Source: Candidatus Danuiimicrobium aquiferis
GTDB taxonomy: Bacteria; Omnitrophota; Omnitrophia; Omnitrophales; Danuiimicrobiaceae
NCBI GenBank assembly: GCA_001804285.1
Contig: MHFR01000032.1
Span: 1-61,265, forward strand
DNA: 61,265 nucleotides
Direction of reading: 5' to 3'
Shown piece by piece: positions 28,452 through 37,600 of the stretch. A program made the position numbers and the translations under genes. Below the pieces are notes generated by a model that searched no databases, was not told where the DNA came from, and saw nothing but the letters and a program-made list of their open reading frames with translations. Numbering within the stretch: position 1 is the stretch's first letter; each line of letters opens with the position of its first letter.

Positions 28452-29737
28452 TCGTATCTCAGCGCCTGAACCGGCACCAGCTGGGCCGCCCGGTGAGCCG
28501 GATAAACTCCCGCCACGAGCGACATTAAAAGAGCAAAACCGATAATCACCGCGACATCATGCAAATTAATTTCCGCCGGAATTTTGTCAAAATAATAAAT
28601 ATCGCTCGGAAACACGGAAATCCCGAAATATTTTTCAAGAAAATCCGCCACCGGATTCAAATGGTATGCAAGCGCAAGTCCCGAAATCCCGCCCAGAATC
28701 ACACCGACAAATCCGATAAAAAAACCTTGCAGGAAAAAAATTTTCCGGATCGACGCTTTTGTCGCGCCCAAAGCGCGCATAATCCCGACATCCCGCATCT
28801 TTTCCATCACCACCATAATTAATGTCGAAACAATATTAAACGCCGCCACCAGAATAATGAGAGAGAGCAAAATAGCCATCACCGTTTTCTCAACTTTAAG
28901 GGCCGAGAAAAAATTCCGGTTTAAATCCATCCACGTCCGGACCACAAACCCCGTTCCGAACCGGTCTTGAATCGGCCGTTTAATTTCAGCCGCCTGATTG
29001 ACATCTTTCAGGCGAATGCTCATTCCCGTCACCTTGTCTTCGAGCCGATAAAGGTTCTGAGCCTGTTTTAAATTCACAAGCGCAAGGCCATTATCGAAAT
29101 CATTCATTCCGACTTTGAAAATTCCGGTAATCACAAACGGCGCGTTTTTTGCGCGCTTAACGGCGTCTTTCAAATCCCCCAGCGAATCCGTATCAAAAGC
29201 CGGCGAAATAATGTAAACCATATCCCCAAGCGTGACGCGAAGCTTGCCGGCGAGCCCCTCGCCAATCAATACCCGCCCCATCTGTTTTGTTTTGCCGGGC
29301 TTTTCTTCAATCGTCAAATCACTAAATTCCAGATTCCCGCGAGCAAGATGTTCCCGGAAAAGGTCAAGCGGCTCATACGCCGGATCGAGCCCTTTCACCG
29401 CCACCCCTGTCGCCCCATAATCCGATCGAATAATCGCCTGCCCAGTCACAAACGGCGCGATCGAAGTAATTTCAGGAATATTGAGTGCTTGAATCTGGTT
29501 ACGCGCTTCCTCCACATTCGAAATTCCACCGTACTGTTCGAGGATAACATGAGGCTGAACACCCACAATTTTCGACTTTAATTCACGGTCAAATCCGCTC
29601 ATCACAGCAAGCACAACAATCAATGCCATCACGCCGACAGCAATCCCAAGGATGGAAATCGATGAGATCAAAGACACAAACCCGTGGCGTTTTCCTTTAA
29701 ATAGATATTTGGCTGCAATGAAATATTCAAATGACAT
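28448..29737 (-). CDS. lolE: Lipoprotein-releasing transporter permease (LolC/LolE)
   Basis: I place the start at 29737 (429 residues, [12 protein letters not shown]). The open frame continues to 29806 only by reading into a palindromic repeat. The N-terminal helix follows the family motif [12 protein letters not shown]; a large periplasmic domain and three C-terminal helices follow, with [12 protein letters not shown] single LolC/E-like permease is present, so the complex may be a homodimer. It is translationally coupled to lolD. Confidence 0.92.
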   Translation of the reverse strand: MSFEYFIAAKYLFKGKRHGFVSLISSISILGIAVGVMALIVVLAVMSGFDRELKSKIVGVQPHVILEQYGGISNVEEARNQIQALNIPEITSIAPFVTGQAIIRSDYGATGVAVKGLDPAYEPLDLFREHLARGNLEFSDLTIEEKPGKTKQMGRVLIGEGLAGKLRVTLGDMVYIISPAFDTDSLGDLKDAVKRAKNAPFVITGIFKVGMNDFDNGLALVNLKQAQNLYRLEDKVTGMSIRLKDVNQAAEIKRPIQDRFGTGFVVRTWMDLNRNFFSALKVEKTVMAILLSLIILVAAFNIVSTLIMVVMEKMRDVGIMRALGATKASIRKIFFLQGFFIGFVGVILGGISGLALAYHLNPVADFLEKYFGISVFPSDIYYFDKIPAEINLHDVAVIIGFALLMSLVAGVYPAHRAAQLVPVQALRYE

Positions 29738-29761
29738 CGTTTGTTTCCAATCGTTTGACGA

Positions 29762-29878
29762 TGTCATCCCCGCATGTCCGCCAAACAGCGCGGTCGGATC
29801 CGCCAACGCTTCAGTGGCGGACTTTCAGCGGGGATCCATCAATCAATGGATTCCCGAATGTTTTTATCGGGAATGACA
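29762..29878. repeat. Composite palindromic repeat between lysS and lolE
   Basis: The TGTCATCCCCGC core begins at about 29762, with a nested TCCGCCA...GGATCCGCCAACG...GTGGCGGA block at 29779-29825, the partner GCGGGGATCCA, then GGATTCCCG...CGGGAATGACAG. The nested block occurs in reverse orientation in the repeat upstream of thiL (5963-6067). Confidence 0.85.
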
Positions 29879-29886
29879 GAACAACC

Positions 29887-31335
29887 TTACTCTTCTTTTG
29901 CTTCTTCTTTTGTTTCCGGTTTTAATTGCGGGAATAAAATCACTTCCCGGATCGAAAGCGAATTCGTAAGCAACATCACCAACCGGTCGATTCCGATTCC
30001 CAATCCGCCGGCGGGCGGCATCCCATACTCCATCGCAAGCAGGAAGTCCTCATCGGTTTCTTTTTTCGCTCCGATTATTTCTTTTTGCTGCGCAAGCCGC
30101 TCCCTTTGCTCGAACGGATCATTCAATTCCGAAAACGCATTGGCAAGTTCCATATGTCCGACAAAAAGTTCGAATCGGTCCACCAAATCTTCTTCCCCTT
30201 CTTTGCGTCTTGCAAGCGGCGTCGTGATAGCCGGATAATCCGTCACAAAAGTCGGATCGACAAGCCCGGGCTCCACAAAACGATCAAACGCTTCATTTAG
30301 AATATCCACGTCTTCCGTATAATGCTCAAGCGAAATGTGCGTTTTTTTTGCAAGTTCCTTAAGATTCCCGTGACGCCAATCCATGCCGCTTTTTTCATTC
30401 AGGGCATCATAAAAACGGACACGTTTCCACGGCTTTTTGAAATTAATCGTCATCTCTCCAAACGGAAGTTCGGTTTTCCCGTGCAACTTCTCAATGAGCA
30501 TCACGACCAAATCCTCGACTAAATTCATCATCGTTTGGTAATCCGCATACGCCTGATAAACTTCCATCATCGTAAATTCGGGATTGTGTTTTGTGGAAAT
30601 GCCTTCATTCCGGAAATTCCGGTTGATCTCATACACTTTTGAAAATCCGCCGACCAGCAACCGTTTCAAATAAAGTTCCGGCGCGACCCGCAGATATAAA
30701 TCAGCATGCAACGCTTCATGATGAGTTACAAACGGTTTGGCGCGCGCACCACCCGGAATAGGCTGCATCATCGGCGTTTCCACTTCCATAAAACCTTTGT
30801 CATCCATAAACTTCCTGATTTCGCGGACAATCATGCTGCGATTTTGAAAATTCTTACGGGCATCTTCGTTCATAATTAAATCGATATAACGGTGCCGGTA
30901 ACGCGCCTCAACATCTTTCAGGCCGTGCCATTTTTCAGGCAGAATTTGGACAATTTTGGAGAGCAAATGATATTTTTCGATCTTAATTGATTTTTCACCC
31001 GTTCTGGTAAGAAATAATTTTCCCTCGATCCCGATAATGTCCCCGAGATCCAGACTCAAGAATAAATCAAACGCCTCCTGGCCGATCAGATCCAATTTGA
31101 AAAACAATTGAATTCTTCCTGTCTCGTCTCGTAAATCCGCAAAAGCACTTTTTCCGTGGAGCCTTTTCGCCGTCATCCGGCCCGCCACTTTCACATCCTT
31201 CCCTTCTTCAAAACCATCTAATAAAGCTATCACACGGACATCCGACAAAAAATGATTTGGATAAAGAGGAATTTTCGATTTTAACGTTTGAATTTTTTCA
31301 AGCCGTTCTTTTAAAACTTCTGAGGTAGATTCCAT
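29887..31335 (-). CDS. lysS: Lysyl-tRNA synthetase (class II)
   Basis: A 482-residue class II synthetase. The OB-fold anticodon-binding domain occupies about 45-145 (V-A-G-R-M-T-A-K-R-L-H-G-K). Motif 2 is R-N-F-R-N-E-G-I-S-T-K-H-N-P-E-F near 240, and motif 3 is G-L-G-I-G-I-D-R-L-V-M-L-L-T near 455. It charges tRNA-Lys. It is driven by a consensus promoter at 31461-31489, with a leader of about 120 nt. Confidence 0.96.
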   Translation of the reverse strand: MESTSEVLKERLEKIQTLKSKIPLYPNHFLSDVRVIALLDGFEEGKDVKVAGRMTAKRLHGKSAFADLRDETGRIQLFFKLDLIGQEAFDLFLSLDLGDIIGIEGKLFLTRTGEKSIKIEKYHLLSKIVQILPEKWHGLKDVEARYRHRYIDLIMNEDARKNFQNRSMIVREIRKFMDDKGFMEVETPMMQPIPGGARAKPFVTHHEALHADLYLRVAPELYLKRLLVGGFSKVYEINRNFRNEGISTKHNPEFTMMEVYQAYADYQTMMNLVEDLVVMLIEKLHGKTELPFGEMTINFKKPWKRVRFYDALNEKSGMDWRHGNLKELAKKTHISLEHYTEDVDILNEAFDRFVEPGLVDPTFVTDYPAITTPLARRKEGEEDLVDRFELFVGHMELANAFSELNDPFEQRERLAQQKEIIGAKKETDEDFLLAMEYGMPPAGGLGIGIDRLVMLLTNSLSIREVILFPQLKPETKEEAKEE

Positions 31336-31460
31336 AATATTGCTTTTCGTTGGTTACGTGAGGAAGACAATCGCTCTGCCTGCACAAAAAGTTAAACTAT
31401 AGTTAAAAAATCATTATGACACAATCACTTATGAACATACTCTTCTATAAAAGAAGAAGT

Positions 31461-31489
31461 ATTATAGTATTCTATTCTGCAGGTGTCAA
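31461..31489 (-). promoter_or_regulatory. Consensus sigma-70 promoter for lysS
   Basis: On the minus strand, TTGACA (31484-31489), 17 bases, then TATAAT (31461-31466): both hexamers and the spacing are perfect. Just downstream lies an imperfect dyad (ACTCTTCT...AGAAGAAGT, about 31439-31460), which could be an operator or a leader hairpin. Confidence 0.9.
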
Positions 31490-31595
31490 TTTGAAGGAAA
31501 AATTGCGTAAGTAATTGGTTTGATGGGATTTAATGGGATTTAATGGAATTTGCGGAACGCAAACCCTGGGTTTCCTTATTCGAAATGCCTGGCGT

Positions 31596-31853
31596 TTATT
31601 TCCGGATACCGATTCCCGCTTGCTCTTGGGCGCGCATCATCTCCTGTGATTGCCGCATCACCGATTCGTGATGATTCATCATTTGTTCTGCTCCGCGGAA
31701 TCTTGAATCGTCTTGCTTCATCGAAAGCCCTTGAATCGTCTGCTTGGATTGGCCAACTTCTGCGTTTAAAGGGTGAATTCCAAATACCCACAGGCCGACC
31801 AGAGCAACACAACCGGCAAAAACAAAGGATATTTTCATTTTTCTTTCGGGCAT
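31596..31853 (-). CDS. Small secreted protein, unknown function
   Basis: An 85-residue protein with an excellent AGAGGTAAAC ribosome binding site. It has a Sec signal peptide: basic K-K start region, hydrophobic I-S-F-V-F-A-G-C-V-A-L-V-G-L-W-V-F-G-I, and a likely cut after N-A near residue 31. The mature part of about 54 residues is rich in Gln, Met, Ser and Glu and is probably helical (M-M-N-H-H-E-S-V-M-R-Q-S-Q-E-M-M). I do not recognise a family. It lies 49 nt downstream of the secreted glycosidase gene, in the same orientation. Confidence 0.75.
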   Translation of the reverse strand: MPERKMKISFVFAGCVALVGLWVFGIHPLNAEVGQSKQTIQGLSMKQDDSRFRGAEQMMNHHESVMRQSQEMMRAQEQAGIGIRK

Positions 31854-31902
31854 GTTTACCTCTTTATTTCGAAGGATAGTGTTATTGTACCAACAAAAAA
31901 GA

Positions 31903-33864
31903 TTACGTCAACCTCAAACGGGCAAGCTCAAAACGGCCGGCTTTTTCTTCGTTCCGAAAAAAGAAATCCTCTTTCCCTTCTGTGCGGTCGGAATCAGAAT
32001 CATGAACAGAAGGAGAGATGCCAATCATATTGCCACGCAAACCCTGTTTCCCGATAAACTTCCACTTAATTGCCCCTTCAATAGCATAACTCGTTTCTGA
32101 CAGCTCTTTTCCCTTAGCAACGGCAGATCCATTCTTAGAAGGATCCCCTTTTGATTTAAACCATGACCAGGTTATCACATTATCGGAATCGAGCGCCAAC
32201 CGGAATCCAAGCTGAAAGTCTTTCTTGCTTCCCCAGATCAAACCGTTGAGATCCGGATCTATAAACAATTCAATCATGTCATCTTTCCAAATCATTTCAT
32301 TCTTTTTCTGCTTTAAGACCATACTGTCATCCTGAACGATCGCGTAAAAATACAAATTTTTTTGATCCCACGCAAATTTAAATTCCGCACTAAGATCCTT
32401 TTCATCAAAAACCGATCCGGAGGATGATTGCTGAACACTTATCTTGATGGCCTTCGCCTTTTTCGGCCAGTCCGCATCCGAACCGTCAATATTCATCGCC
32501 TGCTCAAGATGAATCGCTTCGATCACCGGAGCTTCGGGCCACGGAAGTTTGATGGTCCCCTCGCGAAAACCCGCACGCTCAAATGCCCGTTTCACATACG
32601 GCAATTGATTCATCACATTCCAAACAAGGCCGGTGCGGTAATTTTCAACCATAATGACCATCGGCCCCTGATTAATCGCAAACGCTTTCGACGAATAATA
32701 ATTCCTGGTTACATTGTAACAATCCGAAAACCCGTAACGTCCCCAAATTTTTCCTTTTAAATGTTGATGCATATATTGAGCGCACTCGATTGACTCTTGC
32801 GGGACAAAAGGCATCGACGACACGCAACCCGTTGTCACGACCGTTCCGTCGTGCGTCGGCCATCCGGGAGGCCCGCCGTAGGCCTTATAACCATCCGGCC
32901 CTTCCGCCGCAGTAAAACCCCATGCCGCACGATTATACGCTTTAAATTCTTTTTGATGATCTTCGGCAAAAGCCTGTTGGGCGAGCGATGCTTCCACCGA
33001 ATTCTGGAAATAATCGGCGTAGCCGTCATTTTTATTCCGGAAATCAAGCCAGCAATGCGGATATTGATGCGTAAAAAGCGGCGGGCTCATGATCGCGCGA
33101 TGGCCGCCATAACTTCCCACCGGACGATGGATGGATTTCCACACCGCCGCGTCAATCGGATTTTTTTCCGCGCCGAATGCCATCATATAAAGCAACGTGG
33201 ATTCGTCGTAGCGTTCCCAGCGAAGTTTTGAAAACCGGCCGCCCGAACGTCCACCGGGATTCCACGCAAGCGAAAACGTCTTTCTTCCGTCCAACATCCA
33301 TGGCCAGTCAATCCGGTCCAGAATCTCCGAAGCAAGCGTCTTAATTTCCGGATCGTTAAAATATTGCGAGGCAAACAAAATCCCGGCCGCCGCCAAAACC
33401 GTATCGATGGTAGAAACTTCGGAACCGTTCGTGGGCTGGCCCTGATCCATGGAAAGAAAATGATAAAAAAAACCGTGTTCGGTCGGCACTTTTTCTTTGA
33501 GAAAACGAAGTGCGGTTCGGGTCATATCAATGGCCTGCCCACGATTCAGCCAGCCGCGCTCGACACCGATTCCGTATGCCGTCAACGCGAATCCCGTCCC
33601 CGCCATCGTAGCCGGCGCGTTGGAGTCCCCGCTTGTATTCCATCCCCAATCTCTGATCAAACCGTTTTCCGGATTCCGCTCCTCGACAAAATATAAAACT
33701 CCGCGCTTTTCGATTTCGTCGAGAAGTTTATTGATCTCGTCTTGTTTCGGATCGGCCGGTTGAATGGCCGTTTTCGGAGGCGTTGCTTCTGCTGCCGAAA
33801 CTTGACGGGAAAATATTGCGAGAGAAAAAATGGAAATAAAAAACAACAAACGAAAAACTTTCAC
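31903..33864 (-). CDS. Secreted glucoamylase-like glycosidase with CBM9-like domain
   Basis: A 653-residue protein with a GTG start (site AAAGGA) and a signal peptide ending near V-S-A-A (about residue 25). Residues 40-440 match the glycoamylase family (PF10091, related to GH144): G-W-N-T-S-G, W-E-R-Y-D-E-S-T-L-L-Y-M-M-A-F-G, H-Q-Y-P-H-C-W-L-D-F-R, A-W-G-F-T-A-A-E-G-P-D-G-Y and N-Q-G-P-M-V-I-M-V-E-N-Y. The last 190 residues resemble a CBM9/DOMON beta-sandwich (I-D-G-S-D-A-D-W-P, W-K-D-D-M-I-E-L-F-I-D-P). It probably cleaves a beta-1,2- or alpha-linked glucan outside the cytoplasm; linkage specificity is not determinable here. Confidence 0.87.
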   Translation of the reverse strand: MKVFRLLFFISIFSLAIFSRQVSAAEATPPKTAIQPADPKQDEINKLLDEIEKRGVLYFVEERNPENGLIRDWGWNTSGDSNAPATMAGTGFALTAYGIGVERGWLNRGQAIDMTRTALRFLKEKVPTEHGFFYHFLSMDQGQPTNGSEVSTIDTVLAAAGILFASQYFNDPEIKTLASEILDRIDWPWMLDGRKTFSLAWNPGGRSGGRFSKLRWERYDESTLLYMMAFGAEKNPIDAAVWKSIHRPVGSYGGHRAIMSPPLFTHQYPHCWLDFRNKNDGYADYFQNSVEASLAQQAFAEDHQKEFKAYNRAAWGFTAAEGPDGYKAYGGPPGWPTHDGTVVTTGCVSSMPFVPQESIECAQYMHQHLKGKIWGRYGFSDCYNVTRNYYSSKAFAINQGPMVIMVENYRTGLVWNVMNQLPYVKRAFERAGFREGTIKLPWPEAPVIEAIHLEQAMNIDGSDADWPKKAKAIKISVQQSSSGSVFDEKDLSAEFKFAWDQKNLYFYAIVQDDSMVLKQKKNEMIWKDDMIELFIDPDLNGLIWGSKKDFQLGFRLALDSDNVITWSWFKSKGDPSKNGSAVAKGKELSETSYAIEGAIKWKFIGKQGLRGNMIGISPSVHDSDSDRTEGKEDFFFRNEEKAGRFELARLRLT

Positions 33865-33884
33865 AGTTTAGTCCTTTGTATCCC

Positions 33885-33955
33885 GGTACCATTTCCAAAA
33901 GTGCCGGGTTCTATTTCGCTTGATACCAGAACCTGGCACTTTTGGAAATGGTACC
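33885..33955. repeat. GGTACC-ended palindrome (family also inside the giant gene)
   Basis: The left arm GGTACCATTTCCAAAAGTGC and its inverted partner ending at 33955 form a long hairpin downstream of tpx on the minus strand. The same family, with TGTTCC in place of ATTTCC, is a perfect 27-bp-arm palindrome at 35346-35402 inside the giant gene. Confidence 0.9.
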
Positions 33956-33977
33956 GGAGAGTACCGGAGAAAATAAA

Positions 33978-34526
33978 TTACCGACAGCAACAGCAGCAAC
34001 CGTCCTTCTGCGAATCGGTTTCCTTCACCGCTTTAAGCGCCGCATCGTAATTTGGATGCTGCGTAATTTCTTTCACATATTCAACATATTTAATTTTATC
34101 ATCGGCGCCGATAATGAAAATCGATCGGCCGAGTAACCGCAATTCTTTAATCAACACTCCGTACGCTTTCCCGAACGACGCATCGCGATGATCCGACAAC
34201 GTCTTCACTTTATCGATTCCGGCCGTTGAACAAAAGCGGCCCTGCGCAAACGGTAAATCCATGCTGATTGTAAGCACGGCGACATTCTCCGGCAGTTTCG
34301 CGGCTTCCTGATTAAACCGGCGCGTTTGCTGATCACAGACCGGTGTATCCAGTGACGGCACCACACTGATCAATTTGGTTTTTCCTTTGTAATCTTTGAG
34401 CGAAACAACTTTCAAATCTCCGGTTAGCACTTTAAAATCAGGGGCTTTCTTGCCGATTTTGATTTCTGAGCCGATTAAGGTTAATGGATTTCCTTGAAAA
34501 GTAACTGTTCGTTTTTTAGTTGCCAT
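33978..34526 (-). CDS. tpx: Thiol peroxidase Tpx with polycysteine C-terminal tail
   Basis: A 182-residue atypical 2-Cys peroxiredoxin that reduces peroxides with thioredoxin. The peroxidatic cysteine lies in [11 protein letters not shown], and the resolving cysteine in G-R-F-C-S-T-A-G-I. An excellent AAAGGAG site precedes the ATG. The protein is about 15 residues longer than typical Tpx and ends D-G-C-C-C-C-C-R: five cysteines in a row before the final arginine. The tail is encoded by a near-perfect TGC/TGT run just before the stop and before a palindromic repeat. It may bind metal or be a chance extension. Confidence 0.95.
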   Translation of the reverse strand: MATKKRTVTFQGNPLTLIGSEIKIGKKAPDFKVLTGDLKVVSLKDYKGKTKLISVVPSLDTPVCDQQTRRFNQEAAKLPENVAVLTISMDLPFAQGRFCSTAGIDKVKTLSDHRDASFGKAYGVLIKELRLLGRSIFIIGADDKIKYVEYVKEITQHPNYDAALKAVKETDSQKDGCCCCCR

Positions 34527-34544
34527 AGATTGACTCCTTTATAA

Positions 34545-34665
34545 TTCAAATCCCAATGTCCAAGCCCCAATGACGCAAACAAATCCCAAGAATATATAAT
34601 TCCAAACTGGGATTTGAAAGTTGGAACTTCCCTGGTCATTTGGATTTGGTCATTGAGATTTTTAT
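34545..34665. repeat. AAATCCCAA / TTGGGATTT repeat in the tpx leader
   Basis: Several copies of CAAATCCCAA and CAATGACC-like words face inverted copies (CTGGGATTTGAA, TTTGGTCATTG) across about 120 bp. The block lies between the giant gene's stop and the tpx start. It looks like a further palindromic repeat family and could shape the tpx leader RNA. Confidence 0.7.
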
Positions 34666-34678
34666 ACAATTGTTCCAA

Positions 34679-37600
34679 TTATGCCGCTTTCTCAATCGTT
34701 TGTTTCGCGCGCCATTCAAGAAATACATTCATAGCCATGACATCAACAAATGCCTGGCCATTGCGAAACGCGAATAAATGATTACCGGTTTCACGTTCGT
34801 ATTGTTCAAACACCGCCATCGCCCGGAGAATCTTGTCCTTCACCTCCGCCGGTTGACTTCGCAATTTTTCGGCCTTTTCCACCATTTGCGCAGCAACAAT
34901 TCCAAACACAAACTGCATCAATTCTGCCGTTGCCACCGCACCGGGAAGCATCTGAATCCGCGAGTCAGAATCATAATCAATTCCGACTGGAAATACAATC
35001 TCATTTGTTCCGGAATAGGCTTCTCCGGTTGCGCGAACAAAAGAAATGATTTTCTGATTCGTTGTAATCGTCCGGACCTGATTTAAATTTTTAACAAGAC
35101 GAAACTTAATTTTACCTTTTAGGCCGGCCGTTAAATTCGCACCGGCTTTCCCTGCAATAATCAAATTTGAAATTCTTCCGGCCAATTGTTCGGTCACAAT
35201 TTTCATGTAATTGTCGGCGGTTATTCGGTTTGCAATTTCATCCCCGGAATCCGGTATCTCAATCGCAAGCGTCACCGAATCATCCGGCTTCAGAACTGTT
35301 TCAACCACATTGACGAGATCACGCATCGTATCTGCCACCGCTCCCGGTACCTGTTCCAAAAGTGCCAGGTTCAACGAACCTGGCACTTTTGGAACAGGTA
35401 CCGTCATTTTTTCGCTCGCAGCGATTGCATTTTCCACCGCGCGTTCTAAAATTTTCCCAAAATTCTCCACACCCATCTCCACAATCACCGTTGCTGCTTT
35501 TTCAAGATCCGTTCGCGCCACTTTCCGGCTCTCTTCGGGCCGCGGATCAAGTGCCTTTGCAATGGTGACGGCCGCGCGGACTGAAGCGGCAGGCTCTTGA
35601 GCAGACAGCGGATAGCGTTTAGCGTTTAGCGGATTCTTTTCTATACGCTCTACGCTTAACGCTGCTTCCTTTTCTACCCTTTGCCCCATTTCAAGGCGTG
35701 CTTCGGAACGGGCTTGTATCACGCTGGCGTGCTTCTGAGCATCCGGCAAATAGTGATATAATTCTCCCAATTTCACCTTGACGCGAAAAAAGTTTAGTGC
35801 TAAAGTTCTGACCTCCCGCAGAAAAGGAATCACATCATGGCGAAGCCATCTAAGAAGAACGCTGATTATTCGAGAGACCGAGAGTTTAAAGTTATTCTGG
35901 AGGACATTCAAAGCCAGTTTCGCACGTTTGGCGAAGGAATGTCCGGTATGAATGACCGGTTGGATCGTATGGACCAACGGCTGGACCGAATGGATCAACG
36001 ATTTGACCGCATAGATCAACGGCTGGATCAATTGGAAGCCGACATGTCGTTTGTGAAGGTTGCTCTCACGACTGTCGCTACGAAAGACGATTTGCTGGCG
36101 TTGGAGCGGCGGCTGATTGTCCTCGAACAAACCCGCTGAAACCTCGCGCAGCTCGGAGCGATGCCTCAATGCATCGCCCTTGTCCAACCTATAATGTTCA
36201 ATCAGAAGCTTCAACGCTTTCAGCGCTTTTTCTTTTCGGCGGATAATTCTTTTGTGATCTGCCCAATTGTAATTGACCTTGAAGTTAAAATACCCTCTCA
36301 CTGCCAGCGCAGTAGCCCATTCAGCCGTTTCTGCGGAAAATTCATTGATCCCGTACGCTAATCTGATAAGAATGCCCAAATCTTCTGGAAGCTGATTTAA
36401 AATCCCAACCGTAATTTCTGAAGGATGAACGTCGATTTCCCGTGCCACTAATTCACGGCCGGTCCGATTGCGTTTCAACATACGGAGTCCCTGCTTAAGC
36501 AAATAGTTCACTTTTCCATATGTCAGGTGATATCCTTCTGAGTTTAAAATCGCGCGGACATGTTCCAGGTTGTCAGCTCTCTGAACACCCAGTCCATAAT
36601 AATGCATTAACGTCAATCTGTGCTTCCTTGGCAAAGCAGAAATCAATTCACTCCATGGCCGTTCGATGGAGATCTTGGTCATTTTTGACAAATCATGAAA
36701 ACCGGTTTTGCCTTCCCGCAACCACTGTAATGCTTGCCATTTCCAGTCACGGATCATCTTTTCGATGTGCACGTCATCTGTGTTCTCTAATTTTTCTAAT
36801 TCTCCATATTCAAAAACGCCTTCTTCTTTCAAATGTTTCCCTATTTCGAGTTGGCTTCCCATTCTAAAAACACCGATTCCATATGAATACCGAAGCACGA
36901 GCCAATAACGCATGGGAAGCGCATGAATCAGTGCATCTGTGAGTAGCTGCGGCGGAATTCCTGCATCACGGGCAAGCTCGTCCCTTCCTGTCATCACATC
37001 CTTCGTCCTTTCAAATACTTTCCGCCTGAAACTCCGGACAGAATACACGCTCTCAATTCCTTTGCTCGTAATCAGATGCGCATCTCGCAATTGCGCCGCG
37101 GTTTCCAAGTCATTTTCGACCGTGTAAATCGGTCCGTTCTCGATAGCCGCGTCATAAACAATGCGTTCCCGCTCCGTCATCGCCAGCAAGAGATCATTTT
37201 TGAGAGACTGCAGCTGTTTAAAGCCCTTCTCAACCAACTTTTCAAAACGGTCATCAAATGGATCCATATGAAATTGTTCAATCAAAAATATATCTGCGTG
37301 ATCTTGCAAATACGGCACGGCATCCAAAGCCGGCTCGCCCGCATGGATTTGCTCTTTCGCCTGCCGAATAATCTTGTTGATCTGTGCCGCTGAAACGCCA
37401 AACAGGATCCCCATCTCTACCGATGAATAAACACGCCCCGCCGATGTCCCGATTCCGGCCTCAAGTTTCAGTATGATCTGTGAGCGCCGATCCAACAGAC
37501 CCAAGCTCGATTGAATTGTTGACCGAATGTCAGCGGATATTTCTCCCGATTCCTCTTCGGCACTGACGACCTCATGCAAACCGGAATCACCACGATTCCC

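Larger units (their letters stand above)
34679..35695 (-). other. Giant protein module: C-terminal domain, unassigned
   Basis: Residues 5567-5904, the end of the giant protein. Its first part contains two palindrome-encoded stretches. The rest is a mixed alpha/beta segment (L-A-I-E-I-P-D-S-G-D-E-I-A-N, N-L-I-I-A-G-K-A-G-A-N-L) ending in helices. I recognise no family. Confidence 0.4.

Noticed and set aside
29738-29806. N-terminal extension of the lolE frame
   Set aside because: It is again translated from a palindromic repeat; the family start M-S-F-E-Y is at 29737.
32797-33231. Plus-strand open frame of 144 codons
   Set aside because: Antisense shadow of the glucoamylase-like gene, with arginine-rich, non-protein-like composition.
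35346-35402. Rho-independent terminator within the giant gene
   Set aside because: The hairpin is strong but has no T-run and lies inside an open frame; it belongs to a dispersed palindrome family.
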